The position numbers were made by a program, and so were the translations under genes. Positions 45,401 through 54,132 of a DNA stretch of 64,000 nt are shown here, one piece after another (within the stretch, counting starts at the first letter, position 1; each line of letters begins with the position of its first letter). The notes below the pieces were generated by a model. The model was not told the DNA's origin. It did no database searches and saw only the letters and a list, made by a program, of their open reading frames with translations. The DNA is taken from positions 1 to 64,000 of the forward strand of contig NZ_VULX01000014.1 of NCBI RefSeq assembly GCF_009696465.1, given 5' to 3'. The stretch is from Inconstantimicrobium porci (GTDB lineage Bacteria > Bacillota > Clostridia > Clostridiales > Clostridiaceae).

Positions 45401-46261
45401 ATGGTACAAAGATACGACATAGCAATAGTGGGCAGCGGACCTGCTGGTCTGTCTGCATCACTTAATGCATGTGTTCGAAAGAAGAAATTCATTATATTTG
45501 GAAATAAGAACTACAGTGATAAACTTATTAAAGCAGTAAAAATAAATAATTATTTAGGTTTGTCAGGGAAAAGCGGTGTAGAGTTTAAAAATGAAATAGA
45601 TAAACAGCTATCGCTAATGAATATAGTTGTTACAGAAGAGAAGGTTAATACTGTATTTGCTATGGGTAGTTATTTCATAATAGTATCTGATAAAGGAACA
45701 TATGAAGCTAAAACAGTAATTCTTGCAACAGGAATAAGCTTTGAAGGAGCAATTGATGGAGAAAAGGAACACTTAGGAAGAGGTGTAAGTTACTGTGTTA
45801 CATGCGATGCGCAGCTTTGCAAAAATAAAGTATCAACAATAATATCGTACAGCAGTAAATATGAAACAGAAGCTGAATTTTTACTTGGAATATCATCTGA
45901 AGTATTTTATGTTCCAGTGTATAAAGCAGATGTGAAAGTTAATTCTAAAATACATGTAATTAAAGATAAAGTTATAAGTATTGAGGGCGGATATAAAGCT
46001 GCAAAAGTACAATTGAAGAATGAGTCTATTAAGACTGACTATGTATTTATACTTAGAGATAGAATATCTCCTATTCAGCTAGTACCAGGGCTGAAAATGA
46101 ATGAAAATCATATTGCGGTGGACAGATTAATGCAAACTAACATAAAAGGGTGTTTTGCAGCAGGTGATGCTGTAGGAAAACCCTATCAGTATATTAAAGC
46201 AGCAGGTGAAGGGAATATAGCAGCATTGTCAGCTATAGAATATCTGCAGTCATTAAAATGA
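45401..46261 (+). CDS. flavin thioredoxin reductase lacking the NADPH motif (FFTR-like)
   Basis: 286 aa from ATG 45401 (AGGAGGT upstream). FAD-binding GSGPAG is at 11-16, the second FAD strand ILATG at 107-111, the redox CVTC at 132-135 and the C-terminal GCFAAGDAVGK near 248. In NADPH-dependent TrxB a GGGDSA motif follows the CxxC by about 15-20 residues and an HRRxxxR motif comes later. Here those places read ISYSSKY (148-154) and VPVYKADVKV, so NADPH binding looks lost. This matches the ferredoxin-dependent flavin thioredoxin reductases described in clostridia. It probably reduces the adjacent thioredoxin using ferredoxin. Confidence 0.85.
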   Translation: MVQRYDIAIVGSGPAGLSASLNACVRKKKFIIFGNKNYSDKLIKAVKINNYLGLSGKSGVEFKNEIDKQLSLMNIVVTEEKVNTVFAMGSYFIIVSDKGTYEAKTVILATGISFEGAIDGEKEHLGRGVSYCVTCDAQLCKNKVSTIISYSSKYETEAEFLLGISSEVFYVPVYKADVKVNSKIHVIKDKVISIEGGYKAAKVQLKNESIKTDYVFILRDRISPIQLVPGLKMNENHIAVDRLMQTNIKGCFAAGDAVGKPYQYIKAAGEGNIAALSAIEYLQSLK

Positions 46262-46294
46262 GTTTGTTATAAAAGTAGAAAATCAAGAGAAAAT

Positions 46295-46318
46295 AGAGTG
46301 GTATAGCCACTCTTTTTT
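46295..46318 (+). terminator. terminator after the thioredoxin reductase gene
   Basis: AGAGTGG and CCACTCT form a 7-bp stem with a 5-nt loop, followed by five T. Confidence 0.85.
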
Positions 46319-46490
46319 AATGTCTAGAAAATTGCATTTAAAAAGGTGAAATTTTAATGCAGTAAATCGTTGAAAACAAAAAGATTTACAGGTTAATACA
46401 ATAAAAAGTGTTTTAAGTAGATTTTAGATTAATGTTATAATAAAAATGGTTATTAGTGAAGGAAGTTGTGAGCAAAGGAGTTGTAATATA

Positions 46491-47840
46491 GTGCAGTTAA
46501 ATCAGAACTTGACGCAGGAACAAAAGTTGATTCTGACTCAATCATTGTCAATGTCCATTAAAATACTTGAAATGAATTCAGTTGATCTTTATGAGTTTAT
46601 AAAAAAGGAACTTTCAGAAAATCCTCTACTTGATTGCAGCGGTGATGAGTATACTATTGGATATGATGAGAGTTATAAGATAAAAGAGTATGTAGAAAAA
46701 AATCTTTATAGCTTTAAAGACAAAGATTATAAAGAAGAAACTGAATGTATTACACCATTCTACTTCATATCTGAAAAAAAGACGCTGAGAAACCATCTAC
46801 AGCAACAGCTGGGAGAAATGAAACTGGACGAAAGTCAGAGAAAAATATGCGTCTATTTAATAGAATGTATTGATGAACGTGGGTATCTACCAATCTCTAG
46901 TGCTCAAGGCGCAGAAGAACTGTGCTGTAGTAGGGAAGATGTAGAATCAGCAGTTAATATAATTCAGTCCATGGATCCGTGCGGTATTGGAAGCAGGAAC
47001 TTAACAGAGTGTCTTGCTATACAGCTTAAAGAAAAAAATATGTTTACGAAGGAAATGAAGATAGTTGTAGAAGAATGTCTTGATGATATTGCATATGCCA
47101 GGTATTGGGCTGTAGCTAAAAAGGCAGGTATAAGTGTTGCTAAGGCAAGGAGATGTAGTGAAATAATAAGAAACCTTGAGCCTAAGCCGTCAAGAGGTTT
47201 TTATACAGGTGAAGAAACAAAATATGTAATACCTGAAGCTGAAATCTATGAAGAAAACGATGACTTTAAGATAAAAATGACAAAAGGAATAATTCCTAAG
47301 ATAAAAATAAATAAGGAATATAGAAAGCTTCTGAAATTTGCATGTGAGAAAGAGGTTAAAGAATATATTGATAAAAAAACCGAGAGGGCACGCAATATAC
47401 TAAATGGTATTGACAAAAGAGAAGAAACCTTAGTTAGAATACTAAAATACATACTTGAAAATCAGAAGAGATATTTTAAGTATGGTAAAGAAAAGCTGAA
47501 GCCTATGAGCATAAAACAGGTAGCTGAAGATCTTGGCTTAAGCGATTCAACTATCAGTAGAGCTGTTAAGGGAAAATATATATATACTCCTAATGGAATC
47601 ATATTAATAAGAAAACTTTTTACTTCTTCATTAAATATAGGAAATACAGAAATAAGTACTGATACAGTTAAAGATAAAATAAAAAGTATTATTGAAAAGG
47701 AAAACAAAAAGAAGCCGTTATCAGATCAGGTAATCTGTTTCATGCTAAATGATTACAATATTGAGATATCTAGGAGGACGGTTGCCAAGTACAGAGAGGA
47801 ATTAGGTATAGAATCTTCCAGCAGAAGAAGAAGAATTTAA
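46491..47840 (+). CDS. rpoN: RNA polymerase sigma-54 factor
   Basis: 449 aa from GTG 46491 (AAAGGAG 10 nt upstream). The Gln/Leu-rich region I is QLNQNLTQEQKLILTQSLSM. A core-binding domain is in the middle, followed by the HTH (MSIKQVAEDLGLSDSTISRAV) and the RpoN box RRTVAKYRE near 433. It directs transcription from -24/-12 promoters that need enhancer-binding activators; none is encoded here. In clostridia rpoN often stands just ahead of the cggR-gapA cluster, as here. Confidence 0.94.
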   Translation: MQLNQNLTQEQKLILTQSLSMSIKILEMNSVDLYEFIKKELSENPLLDCSGDEYTIGYDESYKIKEYVEKNLYSFKDKDYKEETECITPFYFISEKKTLRNHLQQQLGEMKLDESQRKICVYLIECIDERGYLPISSAQGAEELCCSREDVESAVNIIQSMDPCGIGSRNLTECLAIQLKEKNMFTKEMKIVVEECLDDIAYARYWAVAKKAGISVAKARRCSEIIRNLEPKPSRGFYTGEETKYVIPEAEIYEENDDFKIKMTKGIIPKIKINKEYRKLLKFACEKEVKEYIDKKTERARNILNGIDKREETLVRILKYILENQKRYFKYGKEKLKPMSIKQVAEDLGLSDSTISRAVKGKYIYTPNGIILIRKLFTSSLNIGNTEISTDTVKDKIKSIIEKENKKKPLSDQVICFMLNDYNIEISRRTVAKYREELGIESSSRRRRI

Positions 47841-47892
47841 AAAGAAATAAAAAAAGTTACTAAAAAGGCTTTAAAAATCATCATTAGTGTTT

Positions 47893-47942
47893 TATAATAA
47901 TATTTGTGGGACAGAAAAAAAACAAGCGGGACGTTAAATGAC
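47893..47942 (+). promoter_or_regulatory. cggR promoter (-10) and CggR operator
   Basis: A TATAAT (47893-47898) is followed by TGGGAC at 47907-47912 and CGGGAC-N6-TGAC at 47927-47942. The two GGGAC starts are exactly 20 nt apart, the period of the Bacillus CggR operator (CGGGAC-N6-TGTC-N4, twice). The first half-site is degenerate at its 3' end. Binding just downstream of the start site would block transcription. Confidence 0.7.
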
Positions 47943-47959
47943 CAAAAGGAGTGTTGAAA

Positions 47960-48997
47960 GTGCAGGAAATGTTAAAATTACAGAAAAAAATAATTCCTGA
48001 ACTTGTAGACTTATTAGAAAAAAGATATAATGTATTACGAACAATATATTATAATGAACCAATAGGTCGAAGAACATTGGCTGGTTATCTAAATCTCAGT
48101 GAGAGAATTGTCAGAACAGAGATAAGCTTCCTGAATGATCAGGGACTTATAGCAATAAGTTCTCCGGGAATGAGCGTTACAGACGAAGGAAGAGAAGTTC
48201 TTGAGAAACTTAAAGGATATATTCATGAAATTAAAGGATTGTCTGAAGTAGAAGAGATAATAAAAGAATTTCTTAATCTTAAGAATGTAATCGTAGTGTC
48301 TGGTGATGTAGAAGAAGATCCTAGTATCATGAAAGAAATAGGAAAAGCTGCTGCAAACTTTGCAAAGTCACATATTCATTCTGGCGATATTATAGCAGTT
48401 ACAGGTGGAAGTACAGTAAAGTCTGTTATTGATAATTTCCCCAAAGTAAACAGCATAAAAGATGTACTAGTGGTACCAGCAAGAGGCGGTATGGGTAAGA
48501 AAGTGGAAACACAGGCAAATACATTATCAGCAAAACTTGCAGAAAAACTAAATGGTACATATAAAATGCTTCATGTACCAGAAAATCTCAGTGATGAGAT
48601 TTTAGAAACTCTTGTGCAGCAGAAAGAGATACAGGAGATTATCGAATGTATTCATAAAGCTAATATACTGATTTATGGTATAGGTAGAGCACAGCAGATG
48701 GGCATGAAAAGAGGATTGTCACAAAAGCAACTACAGCAGTTGAATGAATTAGGTGCTGTGGGTGAAGCATTTGGATGTTATTTTGATAAAGATTCCAATG
48801 TGGTGTGGATAACTCCAACATTGGGAATAAATATTAATGATATAAATAATCTTAACTTACATATTGCAGTTGCGGCTGGTAAAAATAAAGTTGAGGCAAT
48901 TTTATCAACAAAGTTTGGCAATAAGAATGGTGTACTAGTTACAGATGAAGGTGCAGCATTAAGACTTGTTGAGCATATTAAGCAGAATAACAGTTAA
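47960..48997 (+). CDS. cggR: central glycolytic genes regulator (SorC/DeoR family repressor)
   Basis: 345 aa. An N-terminal winged HTH (about 8-80; RRTLAGYLNLSERIVRTEI) is followed by a sugar-phosphate-binding domain: AVTGGSTVKSVID near 149, VVPARGGMGKKVETQANTL near 172, and GKNKVEAILS near the end. In Bacillus, CggR represses gapA-pgk-tpiA-pgm-eno and is released by fructose-1,6-bisphosphate. The operator upstream and gapA immediately downstream fit. Start GTG 47960 is 9 nt after AAAGGA; in-frame GTG 47951 overlaps that site. Confidence 0.92.
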   Translation: MQEMLKLQKKIIPELVDLLEKRYNVLRTIYYNEPIGRRTLAGYLNLSERIVRTEISFLNDQGLIAISSPGMSVTDEGREVLEKLKGYIHEIKGLSEVEEIIKEFLNLKNVIVVSGDVEEDPSIMKEIGKAAANFAKSHIHSGDIIAVTGGSTVKSVIDNFPKVNSIKDVLVVPARGGMGKKVETQANTLSAKLAEKLNGTYKMLHVPENLSDEILETLVQQKEIQEIIECIHKANILIYGIGRAQQMGMKRGLSQKQLQQLNELGAVGEAFGCYFDKDSNVVWITPTLGININDINNLNLHIAVAAGKNKVEAILSTKFGNKNGVLVTDEGAALRLVEHIKQNNS

Positions 48998-49065
48998 ATA
49001 ATGATATAAAAATATTTAAATAATATTTTATATAATAAATTAGTCTTTTTAGGAGGAATTACAAA

Positions 49066-50076
49066 ATGGTAAAAGTAGCAATTAATGGTTTTGGACGTAT
49101 TGGACGTCTTGCATTCAGACAAATGTTCGGAGCAGAAGGTTATGAAGTAGTTGCAATCAACGACTTAACTAGCCCTAAGATGTTAGCTCACTTATTAAAG
49201 TATGATTCAGCTCAAGGAAGATATGCTTTAGCTGATACAGTAACAGCTGGAGAAGACTCAATAACAGTTGATGGAAAAACTATAAAGATATATGCAGAAA
49301 AAGATGCAAAGGATCTTCCATGGGGACAATTAGATGTAGACGTAGTTTTAGAATGTACTGGATTCTACACTTCAAAAGAAAAAGCATCAGCTCATATAGC
49401 TGCAGGTGCTAAGAAAGTTGTTATATCAGCACCAGCTGGAAACGACCTTCCTACAATAGTTTACAGCGTAAACGAAAATACATTAACTAAGGAAGATACT
49501 GTTATATCAGCAGCTTCTTGTACTACAAACTGCTTAGCTCCAATGGCTGATACATTAAACAAATTAGCTAAGATTAAGAAGGGATACATGACTACAATCC
49601 ACGCTTACACTGGAGATCAGATGACTCTTGATGGACCTCAGAGAAAAGGTGATTTAAGAAGAGCTAGAGCTGCAGCTGTTAACATAGTACCAAACTCAAC
49701 TGGTGCTGCTAAAGCAATCGGATTAGTTATCCCAGAATTAAACGGAATCCTTGATGGATGCGCACAGAGAGTTCCAGTTCCAACTGGTTCATTAACTCAG
49801 TTAGTTGCTATCGTTGAAGGAAAAGTAACTGAAGCTGACGTTAACGCTGCTATGAAGGCTGCTCAGTCTGCATCATTCGGATACACTGAAGAAGAATTAG
49901 TTTCTTCTGATATCGTAGGAATCACTTACGGTTCATTATTCGATGCTACTCAGACTAAGACTATGGATATGGGCGATGGCACAACTATGGTTAAAGTAGT
50001 TTCTTGGTACGATAACGAAAACTCATACACTAGCCAGATGGTTAGAACAATCAAATACTTTGCTGAATTAGCATAA
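49066..50076 (+). CDS. gapA: glyceraldehyde-3-phosphate dehydrogenase
   Basis: 336 aa, full-length. NAD-binding [11 protein letters not shown] at 7-17, catalytic Cys in [12 protein letters not shown] near 151, His in [10 protein letters not shown] near 178, and the phosphate-site [10 protein letters not shown] near 206 are all intact. It oxidises glyceraldehyde-3-phosphate to 1,3-bisphosphoglycerate with NAD+. C-ending codons (AAC, TAC, ATC) are more frequent than in neighbours, as expected for very high expression. It is the first enzyme gene after cggR. Confidence 0.97.
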   Translation: MVKVAINGFGRIGRLAFRQMFGAEGYEVVAINDLTSPKMLAHLLKYDSAQGRYALADTVTAGEDSITVDGKTIKIYAEKDAKDLPWGQLDVDVVLECTGFYTSKEKASAHIAAGAKKVVISAPAGNDLPTIVYSVNENTLTKEDTVISAASCTTNCLAPMADTLNKLAKIKKGYMTTIHAYTGDQMTLDGPQRKGDLRRARAAAVNIVPNSTGAAKAIGLVIPELNGILDGCAQRVPVPTGSLTQLVAIVEGKVTEADVNAAMKAAQSASFGYTEEELVSSDIVGITYGSLFDATQTKTMDMGDGTTMVKVVSWYDNENSYTSQMVRTIKYFAELA

Positions 50077-50133
50077 TTTGATATTCAATAAGGATTAATT
50101 GCTTAACAAAGCATTCTTATAAGATCCTATAAT

Positions 50134-50171
50134 GGGTCCGGTCTCTAAGGCATACTTATAAGACCGGGCTC
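50134..50171 (+). terminator. hairpin between gapA and pgk
   Basis: GGGTCCGGTCT and AGACCGGGCTC form an 11-bp GC-rich stem with two G-U pairs and a 16-nt loop, followed by CATTTT. It may be a partial terminator or an mRNA processing/stability site after gapA. Confidence 0.65.
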
Positions 50172-50207
50172 ATTTTAAAATTATGAAAAAATTATGAGGT
50201 GAATAGA

Positions 50208-51404
50208 ATGAGCTATAATAAAAAGACAGTTGAAGATATAGAAGTTAAAGGAAAAAAAGTATTAGTTAGATGTGACTTTAATGTTCCTCTAAAAGATGGC
50301 GTTATAACAGATGTTAACAGATTAAACGGAGCGCTTCCAACAATCAAATACTTAGTTGATAACGGAGCTAAAGTTATCCTTTGCTCACACATGGGTAAAC
50401 CAAAGGGAGAACCAAAGCCAGAATTATCTTTAGCACCAGTTGCTGCAAAGCTAAGCGAAATGTTAGGAAAAGAAGTAGTATTTGCTGCTGATGACAACGT
50501 TGTTGGAGAAAATGCTAAGGCTGCTGTTGCTGCAATGAAAGACGGAGACGTTGTTTTATTACAGAACACAAGATACAGAAAAGAAGAAACTAAGAACGGT
50601 GTTGAATTCTCTAAAGAATTAGCTTCACTTGCTGAAGTATTCGTAAACGACGCTTTCGGTACTGCTCACAGAGCTCACTGTTCAACAGTTGGAGTTACTG
50701 AATTCTTACCAGTTGCTGCTTGTGGATACTTAATCCAGAAGGAATTAAAATTCTTAGGAAACGCTGTTGATAATCCAGTTAGACCTTTCGTTGCTATATT
50801 AGGTGGATCAAAGGTTTCAGATAAGATTAACGTTATAAACAACTTACTAGAAAAAGTTGATACATTAATCATCGGTGGAGGAATGGCTTACACATTCTTA
50901 AAAGCTCAGGGATATACAATTGGAACATCTCTATGCGAAGATGATAAGATGGAATATGCTAAAGAAATGATGGAAAAGGCTGCTAAGAAGGGCGTTAAGT
51001 TCTTATTACCAGTTGACCATAGAGTTGCACCTGAATTTAAAGATGTTGAAGCTGTTGTTACAGAAGATCAGAATATTCAGGATGGATTCATGGGACTTGA
51101 TATCGGACCTAAGACTGAAAAGTTATATGCTGACGCTGTTAGAGATGCTAAGACAGTTATCTGGAACGGACCTATGGGAGTTTGTGAATTTGAAAACTTC
51201 AACAAAGGTACTGTAGCTGTTGCTAAAGTTTTAGCAGATGCTAAAGATGCGACTACAGTAATCGGTGGAGGAGATTCAGCTGCTGCTGTTAATACTTTAG
51301 GATTCGGAGATAAGATGACTCATATCTCAACTGGTGGTGGAGCATCACTTGAATTCTTAGAAGGAAAAGAATTACCAGGAATTGCTGCATTAAACGATAA
51401 ATAA
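50208..51404 (+). CDS. pgk: phosphoglycerate kinase
   Basis: 398 aa. [11 protein letters not shown] near 18-28, SHMGKPKGE near 60, [11 protein letters not shown] near 115, and the C-terminal nucleotide loop [11 protein letters not shown] near 362 followed by [13 protein letters not shown] are conserved. It makes ATP from 1,3-bisphosphoglycerate. Start ATG 50208 has GAGGTGA 7 nt upstream; a GTG at 50199 in frame lies within that site. It is followed 28 nt later by tpiA. Confidence 0.97.
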   Translation: MSYNKKTVEDIEVKGKKVLVRCDFNVPLKDGVITDVNRLNGALPTIKYLVDNGAKVILCSHMGKPKGEPKPELSLAPVAAKLSEMLGKEVVFAADDNVVGENAKAAVAAMKDGDVVLLQNTRYRKEETKNGVEFSKELASLAEVFVNDAFGTAHRAHCSTVGVTEFLPVAACGYLIQKELKFLGNAVDNPVRPFVAILGGSKVSDKINVINNLLEKVDTLIIGGGMAYTFLKAQGYTIGTSLCEDDKMEYAKEMMEKAAKKGVKFLLPVDHRVAPEFKDVEAVVTEDQNIQDGFMGLDIGPKTEKLYADAVRDAKTVIWNGPMGVCEFENFNKGTVAVAKVLADAKDATTVIGGGDSAAAVNTLGFGDKMTHISTGGGASLEFLEGKELPGIAALNDK

Positions 51405-51432
51405 TATTATTTATATAGAAGGAGAAAAAACT

Positions 51433-52179
51433 ATGAGAACACCAATAATCGCTGGAAACTACAAAATGAACAATACTGTTAGCGAAGCAGTTAAATTAGT
51501 AGAAGAATTAAAGCCATTAGTTAAGGATGCTAAATGTGATGTAGTTGTATGTCCAACATTTGTATGTCTTGATGCTGTAAAGAAGGCTGTTGAAGGAACT
51601 AACATCAAAGTTGGAGCTCAGAACATGCACTTCGAAGAAAAAGGAGCTTTCACTGGAGAAATATCTCCAAAGATGCTTGAAGAAATCGGAGTTGACTATG
51701 TTGTATTAGGACATAGTGAAAGAAGAACTTACTTCAACGAAACAGATGAAGCTATAAACAAGAAGGTTAAAGCTGCATTTGCTCACAACATAACTCCAAT
51801 AGTATGCTGTGGTGAAACTTTAGAACAAAGAGAAGCTGGAGTTACTGATGACTTTATAGCTTGCCAGATCAAAGTTGATATCGCTGGATTAACTAAAGAA
51901 GAAGCTGAAAAAGTTGTAATAGCTTACGAACCAATCTGGGCTATCGGAACTGGTAAAACAGCTACTAAAGAACAAGCAAACGAAACAATCTCTGCAATAA
52001 GAAAAGTTGTTGCTGGAATGTACGGACAAGAAGTTGCTGATAAGGTTAGAATCCAGTACGGTGGATCAGTTAAACCAAACACAATTAAAGACCAGATGGC
52101 TATGTCAGACATCGATGGAGCTTTAGTTGGTGGAGCTAGCTTAGTTGCATCTGATTTTGCTGCTATAGTTAACTACTAA
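51433..52179 (+). CDS. tpiA: triosephosphate isomerase
   Basis: 248 aa. AGNYKMN near 7-13 carries the catalytic Lys, GHSERR near 95-100 the His, and [12 protein letters not shown] near 164 the catalytic Glu and loop 6. The phosphate-binding IQYGGSVKP near 209 is intact. It interconverts dihydroxyacetone phosphate and glyceraldehyde-3-phosphate. AGAAGGAG precedes the ATG, and a terminator follows. Confidence 0.97.
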   Translation: MRTPIIAGNYKMNNTVSEAVKLVEELKPLVKDAKCDVVVCPTFVCLDAVKKAVEGTNIKVGAQNMHFEEKGAFTGEISPKMLEEIGVDYVVLGHSERRTYFNETDEAINKKVKAAFAHNITPIVCCGETLEQREAGVTDDFIACQIKVDIAGLTKEEAEKVVIAYEPIWAIGTGKTATKEQANETISAIRKVVAGMYGQEVADKVRIQYGGSVKPNTIKDQMAMSDIDGALVGGASLVASDFAAIVNY

Positions 52180-52197
52180 AATATAGAGTAAAAAATA

Positions 52198-52250
52198 CAG
52201 GGAGCTGTACAAAGTGAGACATCATTTGTATTGCTCCCTATTTATTTGTG
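52198..52250 (+). terminator. terminator after tpiA
   Basis: CAGGGAGC and GCTCCCTA, with inner TACAAA/TTTGTA pairing, make a long stem, then ATTTATTTG. It probably ends most cggR-gapA-pgk-tpiA transcripts. Confidence 0.75.
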
Positions 52251-52347
52251 ACAAACAATTAGTCTATAAGCGACAATAGTAAAATAAGTATCTAAGCTTA
52301 TAAATAAGTTTTTTACAAAAGAGGAATAATATCATTATAATAGTTCT

Positions 52348-52450
52348 TTGACACTTTAAGTGCGATTATAGTATAATGAATTTGTAATAAAAAGTAGAAA
52401 TTTGATAAGATAATATTTAATAAACAGCACACATTCTTGAGCTGTTTATT
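52348..52450 (+). promoter_or_regulatory. gpmI promoter and 5' leader hairpin
   Basis: TTGACA (52348-52353) and TATAAT (52372-52377) with 18 bp between form a good promoter. A perfect 10-bp hairpin follows in the leader (AATAAACAGC at 52419-52428 with GCTGTTTATT at 52441-52450), just before the ribosome site, and could protect the mRNA end. Confidence 0.65.
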
Positions 52451-52478
52451 ATTGAATAAAATATTTGGAGGTATATAC

Positions 52479-54014
52479 ATGGCAAAGAAACCAGTAATGT
52501 TAATGATACTAGATGGATTTGGAATCGCAGATGCATCTGATGGAAATGCAGTTGCAGCAGCTTCAAAACCAAATTTTGATAAATTAATTGCTAAATATCC
52601 ACATACTCAGATACAGGCATCAGGAATGGATGTTGGTCTTCCAAACGGACAGATGGGTAACTCAGAAGTTGGTCATTTAAATATAGGTGCAGGAAGAATA
52701 ATATATCAGGAATTAACTAGAATCACTAAAGCAGTTGAAGAAGGAACTATTCTTGAAAATGAAGCATTATGCAATGCTATGGATAATGCAGTAAAGAATA
52801 ACTCTGATGTACACTTTATGGGATTATTATCAAATGGTGGAGTGCATTCTCACATAGATCACTTAAAAGGTTTATTAGATATGGCTAAGAAGAAGGGCGT
52901 TAAGAATGTTTACGTTCATGCTTTCATGGATGGTAGAGACGTTGCACCATCATCAGGAAAATCTTTCATAGAAGAACTAGAAAACTACATGAAGGAAATT
53001 GGATGTGGTAAGATTGCTACAATATCAGGAAGATATTATGCAATGGACAGAGATAACAGATGGGAAAGAGTTCAGCTTGCATATGATGCAATAGTAAATG
53101 GTAAGGGTGAAACTGCAACTTCTGCAGTAGAAGCTATAGAAAACTCATATCACGATAACAAGACTGATGAATTTGTATTACCATGTGTAATATTAGAAAA
53201 TGGTCACCCAACTGCAACAGTAAAGAACAACGACTCAGTTGTATTCTTTAACTTTAGACCAGATAGAGCTAGAGAACTTACAAATGCAATGACTCAAGAT
53301 TCATTTGATGGATTTTGCAGAGAAAAATTAAACATATCATTTGTATGTATGACTCAGTATAACAAAGACTTTACTGGAATTGATATAGCTTACAGACCTG
53401 AAAGCTACACTAATACATTAGGTGAATATGTTGCATCTAAGGGATTAAACCAGCTTAGAATAGCAGAAACTGAAAAATATGCTCACGTTACATTCTTCTT
53501 CAATGGCGGAGTAGAAAAGCCAAATGCAGGAGAAGACAGAGAAATAGTTCAGTCTCCAAAGGTTGCAACTTATGACTTAAAACCAGAAATGAGTGCTTTT
53601 GAATTAACTGATAAGCTTCTTGCTAAGATAGATGAAGACAAGTATGATATGATTATCGTTAACTATGCTAACCCAGACATGGTTGGACATACAGGAGTAT
53701 TCGATGCGGCTAAGAAGGCAGTTGAAGCAGTAGATACTTGCCTTGGAAGAGTAGCTGAAAAGATATTAGAAAAAGAAGGTACATTATTTGTAACTGCTGA
53801 CCACGGAAATGCAGAAATAATGATTGATTTCTCAACAGGAAATCCATTCACAGCACATACAACTGATCCAGTACCATTTGTATGGGTATCAAAAAATGCA
53901 GAGGGTAAAGCTTTAGCAGAAGGCGGAAGACTTTCTGATATAGCTCCAACAATGCTTACAGCTATGGGACTTGAAGTACCAGCTGAAATGACTGGAAAGA
54001 ACTTAATGAAATAA
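52479..54014 (+). CDS. gpmI: 2,3-bisphosphoglycerate-independent phosphoglycerate mutase
   Basis: 511 aa, the normal length for iPGM. It belongs to the alkaline phosphatase superfamily: metal Asp in LMILDGFGIAD near 8-18, phospho-serine in GNSEVGHLNIG near 63, the insert HVHAFMDGRD-type segment, NYANPDMVGHTG near 405 and TADHGNAE near 445. It converts 3-phosphoglycerate to 2-phosphoglycerate with Mn2+. ATG 52479 has TTGGAGG upstream. It has its own promoter, apart from tpiA. Confidence 0.96.
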   Translation: MAKKPVMLMILDGFGIADASDGNAVAAASKPNFDKLIAKYPHTQIQASGMDVGLPNGQMGNSEVGHLNIGAGRIIYQELTRITKAVEEGTILENEALCNAMDNAVKNNSDVHFMGLLSNGGVHSHIDHLKGLLDMAKKKGVKNVYVHAFMDGRDVAPSSGKSFIEELENYMKEIGCGKIATISGRYYAMDRDNRWERVQLAYDAIVNGKGETATSAVEAIENSYHDNKTDEFVLPCVILENGHPTATVKNNDSVVFFNFRPDRARELTNAMTQDSFDGFCREKLNISFVCMTQYNKDFTGIDIAYRPESYTNTLGEYVASKGLNQLRIAETEKYAHVTFFFNGGVEKPNAGEDREIVQSPKVATYDLKPEMSAFELTDKLLAKIDEDKYDMIIVNYANPDMVGHTGVFDAAKKAVEAVDTCLGRVAEKILEKEGTLFVTADHGNAEIMIDFSTGNPFTAHTTDPVPFVWVSKNAEGKALAEGGRLSDIAPTMLTAMGLEVPAEMTGKNLMK

Positions 54015-54041
54015 TTATTAATTTCATTGTTTATATTAAAT

Positions 54042-54087
54042 AAGAGGAAGTATATCCTTTAGCAGTGCTAAAGGAATACTTCCTCTT
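54042..54087. terminator. bidirectional terminator between gpmI and the minus-strand gene
   Basis: AAGAGGAAGTATATCCTTTAGC pairs with the following GCTAAAGGAATACTTCCTCTT, a stem of about 20 bp with one bulge. A and T runs on either side make it work in both directions. Confidence 0.85.
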
Positions 54088-54132
54088 TTATTATCTTAGA
54101 GAATTATATTAGAATACTATTAGTTTTTGTTA

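Noticed and set aside
46321-46490. Sigma-54 promoter near rpoN
   Set aside because: I found no TGGCAC-N5-TTGC pattern with the fixed GG/GC spacing in this region.
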